Source: JBAZDC01 sp041654595
GTDB taxonomy: Bacteria; Pseudomonadota; Gammaproteobacteria; Burkholderiales; Burkholderiaceae_B
Assembly (NCBI GenBank): GCA_964551305.1
Contig: CAZKBT010000071.1
Coordinates: 1 to 15,168 of the forward strand
DNA length: 15,168 nucleotides
Direction of reading: 5' to 3'
Shown: one piece after another, positions 15,000-15,168 of the stretch
Layout: every line of letters starts with the position of its first letter
How positions within the stretch are numbered: the first letter of the stretch is position 1
Notes under the pieces: generated by a model
Database searches by the model: none
Told to the model about the DNA's origin: nothing
Seen by the model: the letters and a program-made list of their open reading frames with translations, nothing else
Made by a program: the position numbers and the translations under genes

Positions 15000-15088
15000 T
15001 CGCGCCTGGTTTTACCGCTGCAAAGGCGTTCCTGGTGCAACGCGTCCCGTTCAACATCGTGCGCTGCCGCCAGGTAGCCAAACCAGGA
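15000..15088 (+). promoter_or_regulatory. SAM-II (SAM-alpha)-like riboswitch in the metK leader
   Basis: The leader matches the SAM-II architecture as I remember it. Stem P1 is formed by CGCC (15003-15006) and GGCG (15025-15028), with a G-U pair below. Its loop holds TTTTACCG (15010-15017) and TGCAA (15019-15023), close to the SAM-II core UUUAACCG...UUGCAA. Downstream GTAGCCAAA (15074-15082) matches the conserved 3' strand GUAGCUAAA. CCTGGTTT (15005-15012) can pair exactly with AAACCAGG (15080-15087), a pseudoknot whose 3' arm covers the metK Shine-Dalgarno AGGA (15085-15088). SAM binding would thus block translation of SAM synthetase, a sensible feedback loop. The connector between P1 and the 3' strand is about 45 bases, longer than in the minimal SAM-II; long-loop SAM-II variants are known. 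Recognition is by eye only. Confidence 0.68.
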
Positions 15089-15097
15089 CGTCCAACC

Positions 15098-15168
15098 GTG
15101 GCAAACAACGATTTTCTCTTCACTTCCGAATCCGTCTCCGAAGGCCATCCCGACAAGGTCGCCGACCA
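15098..15168 (+). CDS. metK: S-adenosylmethionine synthetase, 3'-truncated
   Basis: Makes S-adenosylmethionine from methionine and ATP; cytoplasmic. Only the first 23 codons are inside the window, reading [20 protein letters not shown] and onward from a GTG start. [13 protein letters not shown] is the diagnostic N-terminal signature of MetK, containing the ATP/phosphate-binding histidine. AGGA (15085-15088) is 9 bases upstream of GTG, which decides the start. The weak GTG start and the structured leader both suggest control at translation initiation. The gene is divergent from the acyltransferases and continues beyond the window. Confidence 0.96.

Overview
This window looks like chromosome of a GC-rich betaproteobacterium, most likely Bordetella or Achromobacter (family Alcaligenaceae). 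The inference rests on high GC with strong G/C third positions, the order metK / two LpxL-type acyltransferases / dapF / DUF484 / xerC, and protein wording that reads as Burkholderiales. I did not run a database search, so the genus is a judgement.

Layout, left to right. (1) 1-797, + strand: 3' part of a zinc-type ABC transporter binding protein whose beginning lies outside the window. (2) 800-3341, - strand: a tightly overlapping housekeeping operon read dapF, DUF484, xerC, with ATGA and TGATG junctions. (3) 3342-3611: a divergent control region with two overlapping palindromes centred 10 bp apart and a plausible sigma70 promoter. (4) 3612-13076, + strand: one 9.5 kb operon of ten genes, namely a Leu/Ile/Val-type binding protein, aldehyde dehydrogenase, class III (CaiB/BaiF) CoA-transferase, IclR regulator, YibF-like glutathione S-transferase, short-chain dehydrogenase, two ABC ATPases (LivG and LivF types) and two permeases (LivH and LivM types). 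(5) 13106-14847, - strand: two lysophospholipid/lipid A acyltransferases overlapping by ATGA. (6) 14848-15097: a divergent region whose last 90 bases resemble a SAM-II riboswitch. (7) 15098 to the end, + strand: start of metK (GTG start).

The ten-gene operon looks like a self-contained uptake and activation module. The five transport genes form a complete HAAT-family importer. The SDR and the aldehyde dehydrogenase could take an alcohol through the aldehyde to an acid, and the CoA-transferase could load that acid onto CoA. The IclR protein is the obvious local regulator and the double palindrome its obvious operator. The substrate is not determined. The module sits between the acyltransferases and dapF, which I believe are contiguous in many Burkholderiales, so it probably entered an ancestral - strand operon.

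No tRNA, rRNA, CRISPR array, insertion sequence or integrase was seen. No gene-free stretch exceeds 300 bases.
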